From Allobosea sp. 47.2.35 (GTDB lineage: Bacteria > Pseudomonadota > Alphaproteobacteria > Rhizobiales > Beijerinckiaceae), in the NCBI RefSeq assembly GCF_024655635.1, contig NZ_JANLGI010000003.1, positions 310,001 to 374,000 on the forward strand: a DNA stretch of 64,000 bases, read 5' to 3'. The notes under the pieces are model-generated. The model was given only the letters and a program-made list of their open reading frames with translations. It ran no database searches and was not told the DNA's origin. A program made the position numbers and the translations under genes. Shown here in pieces: positions 35,537 to 43,806 of the stretch. The stretch's first letter is position 1. Each line of letters opens with the position of its first letter.

Positions 35537-36859
35537 ATGGCCAGCACGATCCTTTCCAGCGGCGTTCGCAACAACCTGCTGACGCTTCAGCAGACCACGG
35601 CGCAGCAGAGCGTGATCCAGAACCGCCTCGCCACCGGCAAGAAGGTCAATTCCGCCATCGACAACCCGGTGAACTACTTCACCGCGCTTTCGCTGAACGA
35701 CCGCTCCAGCCAGCTCACTGGCCTTCTCGACGGCATCTCGAACGGCATCCAGACCATCCAGACCGCGTCCAAGGGCATCGACGGCATCACCAAGCTGGTC
35801 CAGTCGCTGCAGTCGACGGTGAAGCAGGCCCAGGCCGACGCCGCGCAGAACCGCCCGACCAAGGCCGGCACGGCTCTCGCGACCGCGACCGAAGCCGCCG
35901 TCACCTCGAAGAGCCTGAAGGACATCGCCCTCGACAAGAAGCTGGTCGATGACAACGCCGGCGTCGCCAACGATGCGACCGCTACCTATTCCGGCAACGT
36001 CGGCATGACGGCCGGCTCTACCGATGTCGGCATCTCGATCGTCGCCGGTTCGACGACCTACGAAATCTCCTTCTCCGCCGCGAACGCGACGATGCGTGAC
36101 CTCGTCAACGAGATCAACAAGTCCGGCATCGCCACCGCCTTCGTCGACGAGAAGGGCCAGCTCAACGTCAAGGGCGCGGGTTCCGAGCCTCTGCAGGTCG
36201 GTATCGGCGTCGGCGCCGGTGGCGCCGCTGCCATCACCGCAGCCCAGGGCGGCACCAGCAACACTGCCGTTGGTTTCGCTGCGGCTGACCGCACCGGCGC
36301 GGGCATCGCCGGCACGAACATCACCTCGGCTGTCCGTTCGAACCTGATCGATCAGTTCAACGACCTGCGCAACAAGATCGACGATCTCGCCAAGGACTCG
36401 AGCTACAACGGCATCAACCTGTTGACGGGCGACCGGCTGTCGATCCAGTTCAACGAGAAGACCGGCAAGAACCAGACCAAGCTCGACATCCAGGGCTCGA
36501 ACATCACCTCCGACAACCTGGGTATTCCGCGCGCCATCAACACGCAGCTTGCCGGCTTCATCAACTTCCAGAACGACGGTGACCTCGACAAGGCGACCGC
36601 CGCCCTCACCGGCGCGCTGACCTCGCTGAAGTCGCTGGCCTCGACGCTGGGCTCCAATCTCTCGGTCGCCCAGACCCGCCAGGACTTCACCAAGGAACTG
36701 GCCAACGTCCTGACCACCGGCGCCGGCAACCTCGTGCTGGCCGATCCGAACGAGGAAGGCGCCAGCCTGCTGGCCCTCAACACCCGCCAGCAGCTGTCCC
36801 AGACGGCGCTGTCGCTGGCGAACCAGGCCGACCAGGGCGTGCTCCGGCTCTTCGGCTGA
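35537..36859 (+). CDS. Flagellin 2
   Basis: 440 residues. The ends are almost the same as in flagellin 1 (SSGVRNNLLTLQQTTAQQSVIQNRLATGKKVNSAIDNPVNYFTALSLNDRSSQL and the terminal LALNTRQQLSQTALSLANQADQGVLRLFG), while the middle (about residues 120-260) differs. The shared segments include IDQFNDLRNKIDDLAKDSSYNGINLLTGDRLSIQFNEKTGKNQTKLDIQGSNITSDNLGIP. It is followed 49 bp later by flbT, so flbT-flaF may be transcribed with it. A structured leader precedes the start codon. Confidence 0.96.
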   Translation: MASTILSSGVRNNLLTLQQTTAQQSVIQNRLATGKKVNSAIDNPVNYFTALSLNDRSSQLTGLLDGISNGIQTIQTASKGIDGITKLVQSLQSTVKQAQADAAQNRPTKAGTALATATEAAVTSKSLKDIALDKKLVDDNAGVANDATATYSGNVGMTAGSTDVGISIVAGSTTYEISFSAANATMRDLVNEINKSGIATAFVDEKGQLNVKGAGSEPLQVGIGVGAGGAAAITAAQGGTSNTAVGFAAADRTGAGIAGTNITSAVRSNLIDQFNDLRNKIDDLAKDSSYNGINLLTGDRLSIQFNEKTGKNQTKLDIQGSNITSDNLGIPRAINTQLAGFINFQNDGDLDKATAALTGALTSLKSLASTLGSNLSVAQTRQDFTKELANVLTTGAGNLVLADPNEEGASLLALNTRQQLSQTALSLANQADQGVLRLFG

Positions 36860-36908
36860 CGCCGAAGACGCCGCCCGCCCTCCCCTCCAGCCAGAAGGCA
36901 GGACCGAC

Positions 36909-37301
36909 ATGGCTCTCAAGGTCGAGCTCAAGCCGCGCGAACGCATCATCATCGGCCAGGTGGTGATCCGCAACGACGAGCAACGCACCCGCTTCTTCAT
37001 CGAGGGCGACGCGCCCATCCTGCGCGAGAAGGACATCCTGACCGCAGCGACGGCCGATACCCCGGCCAAGAAGATCTATCTCGCGATCCAGCTCATGTAT
37101 CTGGCGCAGGACCCAACGCATGAGCACGAGACCTATTTCCAGCTCGTGCGCGACTTCATCAATGCGGCGCCGAGCGCTCTGCCGCATGTTCACGAGATCA
37201 ATAACCGCATCTTAAGCGACGACCTCTATAAAGCTCTCAAGGCGGCCAGAAAGCTGATCGCCTATGAAGCGGAACTGTTCGAGAATGCAAAACGGGTTTA
37301 A
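36909..37301 (+). CDS. flbT: Flagellin synthesis repressor FlbT
   Basis: 130 residues. In Caulobacter, FlbT binds the 5' untranslated region of flagellin mRNA and promotes its decay until the hook is finished. Family features: LKVELKPRERIIIGQVVIRNDEQRTRFFIEGDAPILREKDILT, KKIYLAIQLMYLAQDPTHEHETYFQLVRDFINAAPS and VHEINNRILSDDLYKALKAARKLIAYE. It overlaps flaF by 17 bp, so the two are coupled, and lies directly after the flagellins it is expected to control. Confidence 0.95.
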   Translation: MALKVELKPRERIIIGQVVIRNDEQRTRFFIEGDAPILREKDILTAATADTPAKKIYLAIQLMYLAQDPTHEHETYFQLVRDFINAAPSALPHVHEINNRILSDDLYKALKAARKLIAYEAELFENAKRV

Positions 37302-37656
37302 CGCCTACGCCGCCGCTGCCAAGACCGCTCAATCCGTCGTTTCACCTCGCGAACTCGAGGCCTCCCTTCTGATCAAGGCCGCCACGCGGCTCCAGGCCGT
37401 CGCGGACGACTGGAACCTGCGCGAGCGCGAACTGGACGAGGCGCTGACCTATAATCGCCGCCTGTGGACCCTGCTGGTCTCCGCCGTCATCGCCGAGGAC
37501 AATCCGCTCCCGGTCGGCATCAAGACCAACATCCTCAGCCTAGCCAATTTCATCTTCAACCAGACCTTCAAGATCTCGGCCGATCCGCAGCCGCAATCTC
37601 TGGGCGTCCTGGTCAACATCAACCGCGACATCGCCGCCGGCCTGCGCGGGCGCTGA
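37285..37656 (+). CDS. flaF: Flagellin secretion/synthesis regulator FlaF
   Basis: 123 residues from the ATG at 37285 (seven earlier in-frame codons exist). FlaF is an alphaproteobacterial positive factor for flagellin translation or secretion, acting opposite to FlbT. Recognisable are NAYAAAAKTAQSVVSPRELEASLLIKAATRLQAV, LDEALTYNRRLWTLLVSAVIAEDNPLP and IKTNILSLANFIFNQTFK. It overlaps flbT by 17 bp and is followed by a bidirectional terminator. Confidence 0.94.
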   Translation: MQNGFNAYAAAAKTAQSVVSPRELEASLLIKAATRLQAVADDWNLRERELDEALTYNRRLWTLLVSAVIAEDNPLPVGIKTNILSLANFIFNQTFKISADPQPQSLGVLVNINRDIAAGLRGR

Positions 37657-37681
37657 GCCCGCCTCAACCCGACCGCTGGAC

Positions 37682-37720
37682 AAACGAAAACGCCGCCCTT
37701 TCGGGGCGGCGTTTTCGTTT
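37682..37720. terminator. Bidirectional terminator between flaF and flgL
   Basis: A 17-bp perfect stem (37682-37698 with 37704-37720) around the loop TTTCG, with T-rich ends in both directions, separates convergent flaF and flgL. Confidence 0.93.
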
Positions 37721-37746
37721 GGGATGAGCAACGCTCCGGAGAGCGC

Positions 37747-39264
37747 TCAGAGATAGTTGGTCAGCGACAGCTTCGAGAGCATCGAGGTCACCTGATAGCT
37801 CGCCTGCAACTGCGTCTGCAGAGCGAGGATCTGCGTCGCGACCTCCTCGGTCGTGACGTTCTCGACCCCTGCCAGCGTCGTGGTCAGGTAGTCCTTGGTG
37901 CTCTGGTGGCGCGCCTTGGCGTTCGACAGCGCCGACTGGGCCGAGCCCAATTCGGTGATGATCTCGGCCGGCTTCTGGGTACTGCCGCCGAAGCCGAGCT
38001 TCTCGCTGACCCGCGAGGTCATGGCCTCGTAGCGTGCCTGCGAATTCGTGTCGCCGGCCGGGAAATTCTCGACAGCCATGATCGCGAACTGGGCGAGGCC
38101 GACGCGGAAGGCTTCTTCGTTCGCCCGTGCGCCGGTACCGACCGTCTGGCCCTGATCGACCTGGACCGTCGCGGTGTTGCGCGCCGGGTCCGCGCCATCG
38201 TCGCCGCGATACCAGATCACGGTGGTCGCGGCCGCGCCGGCATTGGTCGGCGGCAGGGTCGCGCTGGCGAAGGGCGGGCCCGGAACCCGCTTAGGCGGAT
38301 TGTTCAGGCTGCCGGCGAAGAAATCCTGCGCCGCGACCTGCGAGGAGGCCGCCGAGAGCGTTGTATTCGCTTCCTTGCCGAGCGCGGCACCGATCGCGGT
38401 GCGCAGATTGGCGGCCGTCGCATTGGCGTCGACGCCGATCTCGAAGCTGTTGGTGTCCGAGCCAGTGGTGCCGGCGGCGCGCGCGGTCAGCACCACCTCT
38501 TCCTGCGTCCCGTCCGGCAGGTTGAGCATGAGGCGAACGGTGTCGCCGGCCGCGGGCTGCGTCGCGACGTTCACCGAAACATCGGCCGGCGGGCCGGGAT
38601 TGAAGGTCGTCCCGAGCGCGGCCGAGCTACCGGTGATGCCCGCGATCTTGAAGCCGTAAGGATGGACCGTCGCCTCCTCGGCGATCGTCGCGGTGGTGCC
38701 GGCGCCGCCGACGGTCAATCGGCCCTGGCCGGAGCCGAGATCGGCCTGCCGGCGTTCGTCGATCAACTGCTTCAGGCCAGCCTTGCCGGCGCCGTCGCCA
38801 TTGACGATTTCGCTGAAGCCGGCGGTCGGCTGCGTGTCGGAGGTCTTGCCGGAGAACAGGTATCGCCCGTTCACCGCGATGTTCAGCAGGTCGAGCGTCT
38901 GCTTGAACTTTTCCTCCGCCAGCACCTGCGGCGAGGAACGGCCGCCGGCGCTCGGCACATAGCTGTTGGAGCGCGTATCGTTGCGCGTCTCGTTGGTGAG
39001 CTTGGTGAAGTTCTCGACCGAGGCCGTCTGCAGCTTGAGATTCACATTGCTCAGTTCGATGCCGCTCAGCCAGGAATCGAGCTGCGAGACCTTGCCGTTC
39101 AGATCGAGGCTGACGCGCCGGTCGATACCGAGATCGCCATAGCTGGTGCTGCGCTGCTTGGTGTCGAGCTGCCGCTGCAGGTCGTCGAACTGCGCCCGGG
39201 TGGAAACGTATTCATTGGGCTTGGCGGTGCGATAGGCGCCGGTGCCGTAGCTGGTGATGGTCAT
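37747..39264 (-). CDS. flgL: Hook-filament junction protein FlgL
   Basis: 505 residues. N-terminal coiled-coil region (STRAQFDDLQRQLDTKQRSTSYGDLGIDRRVSLDLNGKVSQLDSWLSGIELSNVNLKLQTASVENFTKLTNE) and C-terminal region (ITELGSAQSALSNAKARHQSTKDYLTTTLAGVENVTTEEVATQILALQTQLQASYQVTSMLSKLSLTNYL) are flagellin-like ends typical of FlgL/HAP3. The middle 250 residues are an exposed variable domain. FlgL joins FlgK to the filament. It follows flgK by 7 bp on the minus strand. Confidence 0.93.
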   Translation of the reverse strand: MTITSYGTGAYRTAKPNEYVSTRAQFDDLQRQLDTKQRSTSYGDLGIDRRVSLDLNGKVSQLDSWLSGIELSNVNLKLQTASVENFTKLTNETRNDTRSNSYVPSAGGRSSPQVLAEEKFKQTLDLLNIAVNGRYLFSGKTSDTQPTAGFSEIVNGDGAGKAGLKQLIDERRQADLGSGQGRLTVGGAGTTATIAEEATVHPYGFKIAGITGSSAALGTTFNPGPPADVSVNVATQPAAGDTVRLMLNLPDGTQEEVVLTARAAGTTGSDTNSFEIGVDANATAANLRTAIGAALGKEANTTLSAASSQVAAQDFFAGSLNNPPKRVPGPPFASATLPPTNAGAAATTVIWYRGDDGADPARNTATVQVDQGQTVGTGARANEEAFRVGLAQFAIMAVENFPAGDTNSQARYEAMTSRVSEKLGFGGSTQKPAEIITELGSAQSALSNAKARHQSTKDYLTTTLAGVENVTTEEVATQILALQTQLQASYQVTSMLSKLSLTNYL

Positions 39265-39271
39265 CGCGGCC

Positions 39272-41149
39272 TCACACTCTCATCAACACGTCCATCATCT
39301 CCTTCATCGTGGAGATGACGCGGGCATTGGCGGCATAGGCGGTCTGGAGTTCGATCAGCATCGACATTTCCTGGTCGACATTGACCTGCGCCATCTGCTG
39401 GAAACGGCTCTGGACGGAGGCGAGTGCCACCTGCTGGCCCTCGTCGAGCCGCTTGGCCGCCTCGACGGCCTGCCCCTGCGAGGAGACGACGCGCTGGACG
39501 AAGTTCGAGATCGTCGTGCTCGAGCTCGCCGTGTTGCCGTCGAGCCCGGACGCATTGGTGAAAGCGCGCTGGCTCTGCGTCAGCCGCTCGAGCATGAGCT
39601 TGGGCCGGGTCGCGTCGCCCTGCGCCGTTGCCGGCGAGGTATTGTAGGCGACCAGCAGCGAGCGGTCGGCGATCAGAGCCGGGTTGACGGTGATCCGGGC
39701 GGCAAACCCCGTGGTCTGGGATCCTCCGTCGAAGGAGCCGGTGAAGGCGTTGCCGGACGGGCCATCGACGAAGAACGGCAATTCGACCGCCCCGCCCGCC
39801 GAAGCAAGGACCGAGTTGGTCGGCCGGGACGTCAGCCCGATGACATCGCGCGTGCCGGCTGCGCCGTCATCGACGATGCGCAGGGTCGAGCCGGTGTTCG
39901 ACACCGTGAAGCCCGTGCCGACGGCGGCCTGGATCTGCGCTGCGACGGATGCGGGACCACCCGAGAAGTCGATGCCGATGACGCGATTATTGGCATCCCC
40001 GCTGGCCGAGGCCGGCAAAGGCAGCGATGCTGCGGAATCGACGCGCACGAAGGTGAAGCGCTGGGTCTGCCCGCCGGGCGTGACCTTGTAGTCGAGCGTG
40101 ACGGAATTGCCGGACTGCAGGCCGGCGAGATCGACATCGAAGCCGGTGGCGGCACCGACCGTCGCCGGCGTGCCGGCAATCTCACGATCCGAGAGCGCCT
40201 TCGACATCTGCGCGGCGATTTCGTCGAGCTGCGCCTGCGCCTGGACCAGCGTCTTGTCACGCAGTTCGATATTGGCCGCGATCTCGCCGGAGCGGAAGAT
40301 GCGGTTGGCGATGGCGTCCGAGGCATTGCCGGAGGCATCGACGATCTTGATCGTGCCGACGCCGCGCTTGGCGGGGTCGATATTCCACTGGTTGTCAGGC
40401 CCCAGGCCCGCATGCTCGTCGAACTGGAAGGTGACGGCCGCGGTCCCGTCGAAGAGCTGCGTCCCCGAGCCGGTCACGATCGAGACCGAGCCGCGGGCAT
40501 CCTCCATCGTCTTGATGTCGACATATTGCGACAGCTCGGACAGGATCAGGTCGCGCTGGTCCTTCAGGCCCGCCGTCGCGCTGTCGTTCGGGCTGCCGAC
40601 GATCCGCGTATTGACCTTGGCAAGCGCGCCGAGCAGGTCGTTGACCTTGGTCACCGCAGTCGCGAGCCCGCTCTCCGCCTGGCTGCGCAGCGCCTGCACG
40701 CCGTTCGACAACGTGTTGAGCTGGCGCGCAAGCTGCGTCGCATTGTCCAGCACCTGCGAGCGCAGGCTGTATGACGACGGATCGTTCTGGAGCGACTGCA
40801 ACGCTCCGGTGAACTTGTTGAAGATCGTGTCCAGCGCCGTGGCGCTGCCGGGCGCGCCATAGAGCTTGTCGAGGTTCGACAGCGATTCCGCCCGCGTCGA
40901 CGTATAGGCGGCGCCGGAGGATTCCTGCCAGAGCTGGTGCTGGACGATCTTGTCGAGCAGGCGCTGGACCTGCGTGTTCTGCACACCAATGGTCAGCCCG
41001 CTCAGGCTGTCGGCGGTCGAGACCGTGCGGCGGACATAGCCTGTCGTCCCCGCATTGGCGACGTTCTGCGAGACGACGCCGATGCCGACCTGGGCGGCGT
41101 TGAGGCCGCCGATCGCCGTATTGAGGGAGGTGCTCAGGCCCATCGTCAA
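39272..41149 (-). CDS. flgK: Hook-filament junction protein FlgK
   Basis: 625 residues, the first hook-associated protein (HAP1), which caps the hook and starts the filament junction. N-terminal STSLNTAIGGLNAAQVGIGVVSQNVANAGTTGYVRR and C-terminal AAKRLDEGQQVALASVQSRFQQMAQVNVDQEMSMLIELQTAYAANARVISTMKEMMDVLM are diagnostic, with the conserved VNDLLGALAKVNTRI and LIPSELSQYVDIKTMED-like segment in between. It lies between flgE and flgL, with a hairpin separating it from flgE. Confidence 0.95.
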   Translation of the reverse strand: MTMGLSTSLNTAIGGLNAAQVGIGVVSQNVANAGTTGYVRRTVSTADSLSGLTIGVQNTQVQRLLDKIVQHQLWQESSGAAYTSTRAESLSNLDKLYGAPGSATALDTIFNKFTGALQSLQNDPSSYSLRSQVLDNATQLARQLNTLSNGVQALRSQAESGLATAVTKVNDLLGALAKVNTRIVGSPNDSATAGLKDQRDLILSELSQYVDIKTMEDARGSVSIVTGSGTQLFDGTAAVTFQFDEHAGLGPDNQWNIDPAKRGVGTIKIVDASGNASDAIANRIFRSGEIAANIELRDKTLVQAQAQLDEIAAQMSKALSDREIAGTPATVGAATGFDVDLAGLQSGNSVTLDYKVTPGGQTQRFTFVRVDSAASLPLPASASGDANNRVIGIDFSGGPASVAAQIQAAVGTGFTVSNTGSTLRIVDDGAAGTRDVIGLTSRPTNSVLASAGGAVELPFFVDGPSGNAFTGSFDGGSQTTGFAARITVNPALIADRSLLVAYNTSPATAQGDATRPKLMLERLTQSQRAFTNASGLDGNTASSSTTISNFVQRVVSSQGQAVEAAKRLDEGQQVALASVQSRFQQMAQVNVDQEMSMLIELQTAYAANARVISTMKEMMDVLMRV

Positions 41150-41163
41150 CTCCTGTTGCGAGA

Positions 41164-41183
41164 CGCGGCCCTCCTGGGCCGCG
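41164..41183 (-). other. Stable hairpin between flgE and flgK
   Basis: Perfect 8-bp stem CGCGGCCC/GGGCCGCG with a 4-nt loop, no T-run after it. In the flgE-flgK transcript it may partly end transcription or block 3'-to-5' decay. Confidence 0.55.
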
Positions 41184-41202
41184 GCTTAGGCAGCTATGTC
41201 GT

Positions 41203-42603
41203 TCAGCGGATGATGTTGAACACCGCGCTCAGCATCTCCTGCGCGGTGGTGATGACCTTGGTATTGGCCGAATAGGCCTGCTGGGTGACGATCATCTTCG
41301 AGAATTCGTCGGCGATGTCGGTATTCGATTGTTCGACGCTGCCACCGACCATCTGCGAGGTGCCGAGGCCGATGATCGGCGGGCCGGATTCGATCGTCTC
41401 CTCGAAGGCGCCGCCATCGAGGCGCTTCAGCGAGTTGTCGGCGTTGAAGCGGGCGACCGAGACCTGGGCGAGCGCCACGACCTGGCCGTTGCTGAAGGTG
41501 CCGATCACCTGCCCTTCGGCCGAGACCGTGACGCGGTCGAGCGTGCCGGCGGTGTAGCCGTCCTGGCGGATGCTGCGCGCATCGATCTGGCCGCTGACGT
41601 CGCCGTTCTGGGTGACGCCATTGCCGCCGGTCGTCAGGTTGATGCCGGTGATCGTGGTGCCGTTGATCGTCATGGTCGGCAGTGTGATGTCGCCGCTTGC
41701 CGGGCTCACCATCTGGCCGGTCGTGCCGAAGGTGACGTTCTGGCCTGTCTGGACATAGGCGACCTGGCCGGCGCCGGTCGCGCTGGTGTCCTGCGCTATG
41801 AACAGGCCCCAGGTGCCCGTCGTCGGCGGCACCGCGGCCGGGTTGCCGTTGTCGATCTTGGCCCAGCGCATCTCGACGCTGGTCGCCTTGCCGAGCGTGT
41901 CATACACGGTCACCGAGCCACCGGGGATCGAGGTCGCCAGGAAGCTGCTGATATTGTTGCCCATCACGGCGGCGTTGCCGGCATAGGGGTTCGGCGCCGC
42001 GCCGGCAGCCGTGACCGCGGCGGGATTGAGGAACTCGCTGCCGCCTTGGGTCTTCTGGGTCGTGGCCGGCACGGCCGGGATATTGGCGCGATACTCGATC
42101 GAGGTGGTCGCCTTGGCCGGGAATTGCTCCTTGGTGATGCGCAGCACTTCCGGCTGCGTGCCGATCAGCTGCCCGGTCACCTGGTCGATCTTCAGGCCCT
42201 TGAGGTAGTAGCCCGCACCGTTGACCAGATAGCCGTTGGCGTCGAAGTCGAAATCGCCGCGGCGGGTGTAGAGGTTCGAATTGGCGAACTGGGTGTTGGC
42301 GCCGACGCCGCTCGCGCGCTGGTCGACGACGAAGAAGCCGTCGCCGTTGATCGCGATATTGGTGTCGATGCGGGTCGGGTTGAGGTCGCCCTGGATCGAG
42401 TTCGTCGCCTGGCTGAAAGCCTGGACCGAGCCGGCGACCTGCCGCCGCAGCGCCGCGTCCGGCACGAGATCGGCAAAGGCGGTATCGACCCGCTTGTAGC
42501 CCGCCGTCCGCGAGTTGGCGATGTTTCCGGAGATGTTCTCAAGCGCATAGGACTGCGCCGTCATTCCCGAAACCGCCGTGGTCAGCGCACTGAAAACACC
42601 CAT
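41203..42603 (-). CDS. flgE: Flagellar hook protein FlgE
   Basis: 466 residues from the ATG at 42603, before the standard N-terminus MGVFSALTTAVSGMTAQSYALENISGNIANSRTAGYKR (an in-frame extension to 42657 lacks homology). Other signatures: NIAINGDGFFVVDQR, LYTRRGDFDFDANGYLVNGAGYYLKGLK, and the C-terminal GSVEQSNTDIADEFSKMIVTQQAYSANTKVITTAQEMLSAVFNI. It polymerises into the hook. A sigma-54 promoter and a FlbD-type palindrome lie upstream; flgK and flgL follow. Confidence 0.95.
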   Translation of the reverse strand: MGVFSALTTAVSGMTAQSYALENISGNIANSRTAGYKRVDTAFADLVPDAALRRQVAGSVQAFSQATNSIQGDLNPTRIDTNIAINGDGFFVVDQRASGVGANTQFANSNLYTRRGDFDFDANGYLVNGAGYYLKGLKIDQVTGQLIGTQPEVLRITKEQFPAKATTSIEYRANIPAVPATTQKTQGGSEFLNPAAVTAAGAAPNPYAGNAAVMGNNISSFLATSIPGGSVTVYDTLGKATSVEMRWAKIDNGNPAAVPPTTGTWGLFIAQDTSATGAGQVAYVQTGQNVTFGTTGQMVSPASGDITLPTMTINGTTITGINLTTGGNGVTQNGDVSGQIDARSIRQDGYTAGTLDRVTVSAEGQVIGTFSNGQVVALAQVSVARFNADNSLKRLDGGAFEETIESGPPIIGLGTSQMVGGSVEQSNTDIADEFSKMIVTQQAYSANTKVITTAQEMLSAVFNIIR

Positions 42604-42662
42604 GGAACCCTCACCTCGACCGGCAGCCCCCCAAGGGCGGCCCACAACTCGAGGCAAGGTTC

Positions 42663-42678
42663 TGCACGGCGCGTGCCA
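42663..42678 (-). promoter_or_regulatory. Sigma-54 (-24/-12) promoter of flgE
   Basis: On the minus strand: TGGCACGCGCCGTGCA. It has -24 TGGCACG, -12 GTGCA (consensus TTGCA) and exactly 12 bp from GG to GC. The predicted start near 42653 is 50 bp before the flgE ATG. Confidence 0.75.
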
Positions 42679-42759
42679 TGTGCGGTTTCACGCGATTTCA
42701 AGGAGTTGGATCGTTTACGAAAGGTTTAGCGGCAGTCCGAGCCGGGCAGAATCGCCCTT

Positions 42760-42778
42760 CCCGGCAGATTCTGCCGGG
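42760..42778. promoter_or_regulatory. FlbD (ftr)-type palindrome upstream of flgE
   Basis: CCCGGCAGATTCTGCCGGG: perfect 7-bp arms, 5-nt spacer. A second, partial copy lies at 42741-42756 (GCCGGGCAGAATCGCC). The centre is about 116 bp upstream of the start predicted from the sigma-54 promoter, similar to the spacing at flgI. Confidence 0.65.
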
Positions 42779-42779
42779 T

Positions 42780-43793
42780 TCAGGCCTCGTCATCCTTGCC
42801 GCTTCGCCATCCGCCGAGATCGCCCGCGACATCCGACAATGTCGGCGCCGGCGCCGCCACGAAGGGCAGCGGCCGGCAGACTGCGAGCGCGGCAAGCCCG
42901 ATCCTGGCCGTCAGCATGCCGTTGATCACACCCTCGCCAAGCTTGGCCGAAAGCCGGGCGGCAAGCCCCTGCCCCACCACCTGCTGGATCACGGCATCGC
43001 CGGCCGCGATGCCACCGGTCAGCACGAGATGGTTCATGACCTGCCGTGCCAGCCGGAGCAGGCCGAGCGTGCCGGGCCGCCCGGCATAGATGCCGGCGAT
43101 CGAGCGCAGCAATCGCGCGCAGGCGACCAGCACGAAGACGACATCGACCAATGCGCGCGGGCTGACTGCCGTCACCAGCGAGACGCGCCGCGCCGCCTGC
43201 GCGATCTGGGCGGTGGCCTGCGCATCGAGCGGCGCGAGCAGGCTGCGCTCCGCCACCGTCAGCATATCGCGCGCCGCGAAGAGCTGCGGCAGCGCCTCCT
43301 GCAGCGCGGCGCGGCCCTGCGCCGTCGGCGCCCGCCCCTTGTAGAGCGCGACGAGTTCGCCCGCGATCGCCCGGCCCTCGTCGGGCGTGCCGCCAACCAG
43401 CGCCGCGGCAGCGCGCTCGCGCAAAGCCTCGACCTTGCGCTCGCGCAGGATGTCGCGCAGCACCCGCGCCAGCATGACCAGCAGCGCCAGCGTCGCGACC
43501 GCCGCACAGGCCAGCGCGGCATAGCCCAGCGCCGGGTTCTGGCTCATCAGCGAGCGAATGGTGTTCTCGACCCAGACGCCGGCCGCCAGCGCCAGAAAGC
43601 CGGACAGCCCCGCCACGAACAGCGAGCCCCAGGAGAAACCACGCCTGGCCTTTGCCGGAACGGCGGGAACCACGGCATCGATCGGCTCGCTCTCGGGCAG
43701 GATCGCGAGATCTCCCTGCCGGATCGGGACCTCGCCGGCTGGCTCGCCCGCCTGCGGGCTGTCGAGGCGGATGGCGCGCGGTGCCTTGCTCAT
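42780..43793 (-). CDS. YcjF/TIGR01620 family inner-membrane protein (DUF697)
   Basis: 337 residues. A polar N-terminus is followed by two membrane helices (LFVAGLSGFLALAAGVWVENTI and LGYAALACAAVATLALLVMLARVLRDI) and a C-terminal DUF697 region (VSLVTAVSPRALVDVVFVLVACARLLRSIAGIYAGRPGTLGLLRLARQVMNHLVLTG). The YcjF family always pairs with a YcjX-type P-loop NTPase, as here (13-bp spacing). The role is not established; the pair responds to stress in Escherichia coli. Confidence 0.86.
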   Translation of the reverse strand: MSKAPRAIRLDSPQAGEPAGEVPIRQGDLAILPESEPIDAVVPAVPAKARRGFSWGSLFVAGLSGFLALAAGVWVENTIRSLMSQNPALGYAALACAAVATLALLVMLARVLRDILRERKVEALRERAAAALVGGTPDEGRAIAGELVALYKGRAPTAQGRAALQEALPQLFAARDMLTVAERSLLAPLDAQATAQIAQAARRVSLVTAVSPRALVDVVFVLVACARLLRSIAGIYAGRPGTLGLLRLARQVMNHLVLTGGIAAGDAVIQQVVGQGLAARLSAKLGEGVINGMLTARIGLAALAVCRPLPFVAAPAPTLSDVAGDLGGWRSGKDDEA

Positions 43794-43806
43794 CGCGAAA
43801 CCCCGT

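Noticed and set aside
37906-42729. Long plus-strand frames across flgL, flgK and flgE
   Set aside because: All are antisense to genes with diagnostic flagellar signatures.
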